Below are positions 62,705-64,000 of a stretch of 64,000 nucleotides of DNA, piece after piece; within the stretch, counting starts at the first letter, position 1, and each line of letters opens with the position of its first letter. The notes beneath the pieces are model-generated. The model saw only the letters and a list, made by a program, of their open reading frames with translations, searched no databases and had not been told where the DNA came from. The DNA comes from Mansonella perstans (lineage: Eukaryota; Nematoda; Chromadorea; Rhabditida; Onchocercidae): assembly GCA_037074765.1 (NCBI GenBank), contig JBAMDO010000566.1, positions 62,001-126,000 on the forward strand, in the 5' to 3' direction. A program made the translations under genes and the position numbers.

Positions 62705-62724
62705 ATTGCTCAGTTTGTGCCTAA

Positions 62725-63162
62725 ATGTATTTTACGAATTGGGAAGAATTTAGCAAAGCTGTCGATCGATTGTACACTAACAATCCAACACGATGCAGGT
62801 TTGTTTTTTAACTGAAATTTAAAAGTTTTTTCTGAATTCTAAAACCATCGATCACTTTTTTGTATATGTTGTATATGTTGTCTCTTCACTATTTTGCTTA
62901 CTTGTTGAGGACGTTTTTGGTTCGATTTAAAATTTCTTATTATTCATCGCTTTCTGCAAGCGGAATTTTTATCGCAATTAATTTCCTAATTGTTTTGGCT
63001 CGTTGCAGATTTGTAACCAAGTATAATCATAAAAAAGGCAAAATGACACTCAAAATGACAGATGATGTGGTCTGCTTACAATACAACACGGATCAGATAC
63101 AGGATGTAAAACGACTGGAAAAACTTACAGCTACGTTGATGAGACATATTGTTTCGAAATAG
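62725..63162 (+). CDS. SRP9: signal recognition particle 9 kDa protein (SRP9), 75 aa
   Basis: Two exons, 62725-62798 and 63009-63162, join as AG|A and encode 75 aa. The start MYFTNWEEFSKAVDRLYTNN matches the SRP9 N-terminal helix. KYNHKKGKMTLKMTDDVVCL and YNTDQIQDVKRLEKL match the beta strands and the C-terminal helix. SRP9 pairs with SRP14 on the Alu part of SRP RNA in the cytosol and slows translation while the ribosome is targeted to the ER. The protein is about ten residues shorter than human SRP9 (86), missing the variable C-terminal tail. An AATAAA at 63287-63292, 125 bases after the stop, is a good poly(A) signal. The gene is complete. Confidence 0.96.
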
Positions 63163-64000
63163 ATTCCCTATGATTTATTTGTTCTTTTAAATTATTGATA
63201 TTTGATAGCACTGTTTTTGATTTCACTTCACATCTTGCATAAGTAGAATTTTTTTAGTGTATGAATAATATGAGTTAAAATCAATGAATAAATATGAGTT
63301 GGAATGGGAGAGTTTAAAGATAGTTACATCCTGATCATGAATTGCTATATCTGTGAATTTAGCTTTCATATGATGAATAATGCCTGTAAGTCTTGTACTT
63401 TTTCAAGCCTTATTGCTCTATCTCAACGTGGAATTACATCTATCTATTTTTTCATTAATGATTTATATTTATTGCTACTACTTTTATTCCTTATTTATGT
63501 TCGCTAAAAATTCCTGTTATCCATTTTCTTATAGACAGTACAATTGAACTATCCCTGAACCTGTCGATGGTGCTTCTCTTTACGTTCTGATTTGATAAAG
63601 TATTATATAGGTGAAGCTTGTTAACATTGGTGGCACGTCCTCAACTTATTCGAATGATAATAACAGAAGTCATATCAACTGACGAATCGGAACAAAGTTA
63701 ACATATCCTTGAAGGAATGTATTCCATTATTTTGTTTATCTTTACTGATGATAATTGTTCACTTGGATAGCAAAGGCTTGTCCTGTCACTGTACTACTTG
63801 ATCTCATTAATTGTCGTTGTTCTAAAATGGTAATGAAGATGATAAGACAAGTTGTTTGTGTCTAATATTTATTCTTCATTTAATCAGTTTTCAATTGCTT
63901 CAAGTTGGAGAATTTTGAAATATTGACTTCAGATCATTTTATTTACTGTCAAAATGATTAAAGTTATTCTTTTGAACTGAGAATAGCAAACGATAGAGGA
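63163..64000. other. SRP9 3' UTR and flanking sequence
   Basis: The poly(A) signal at 63287 marks the probable transcript end. The open frame at 63304 is hydrophobic, low-complexity and unsupported. I see no other feature up to the window end. Confidence 0.5.

Larger units (their letters stand above)
60977..62724. other. spacer upstream of SRP9
   Basis: Apart from the weak minus-strand exon pair at 61594-61775, nothing is supported. The minus frames at 61431 and 61984 have no start or splice context that convinces. Confidence 0.4.

Noticed and set aside
1..64000. tRNA, rRNA, SL RNA and spliceosomal snRNA genes
   Set aside because: I looked for B-box-like GTTCGA contexts and remembered snRNA, SL and 5S motifs and found none in a plausible setting.
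1..64000. Transposons or Wolbachia-derived insertions
   Set aside because: No transposase or reverse-transcriptase motifs, no terminal repeats with target-site duplications, and no long bacterial-type open frames were seen.

Overview
The window is about 70% A+T eukaryotic DNA with many short introns (roughly 60-700 bp). Their acceptors end in TTTTCAG, TTTTTAG or TTGCAG, as in nematodes. Several genes have such an acceptor a few bases upstream of the start codon, as expected for spliced-leader trans-splicing. The protein set (TRA-1, merlin/NFM-1, LASP-1, NPP-18, THOC5, PGM2, SRP9) fits a parasitic, probably filarial, clade III nematode. The species cannot be fixed by eye.

Layout, left to right, all on the + strand unless noted. 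(1) 3' end of lasp-1, SH3 domain, 571-2784. (2) A 4.5 kb interval with a diverged 245-bp-spaced duplication and a previously unlisted candidate minus-strand gene for a small Cys-rich one-pass membrane protein, 5870-6630. (3) The nucleoporin SEH1/NPP-18, 7310-9620. (4) A PGM2-type phosphoglucomutase/phosphopentomutase, 10928-17120, 14 exons, 589 aa. (5) A tandem-repeat-rich spacer. (6) The merlin (NF2) orthologue, 18920-24305, 13 exons, 616 aa. (7) THO complex subunit 5, 25763-31343, 16 exons, 683 aa. (8) About 14 kb of gene-poor DNA with microRNA-like and shorter hairpins, a possible small secreted peptide (minus strand), a possible SRP54-like remnant and several short tandem duplications. (9) The GLI-family zinc-finger gene tra-1, 46073-58893, 22 exons, 1110 aa from the conservative start, with evidence for an extra 5' coding exon near 45509. 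(10) A 3.8 kb spacer with two weak minus-strand gene candidates. (11) SRP9, 62725-63162.

The genes are not one pathway. They cover muscle/actin scaffolding, nuclear pore, sugar-phosphate metabolism, cortex/membrane linkage, mRNA export, sex determination and SRP. From memory, most of their C. elegans orthologues lie on chromosome III, so the block looks like a piece of that ancestral linkage group. No transposon, CRISPR, tRNA or rRNA was recognised. All exon chains were assembled by hand from splice signals, reading phase and remembered family alignments. Junctions with weak donors are flagged in each entry.
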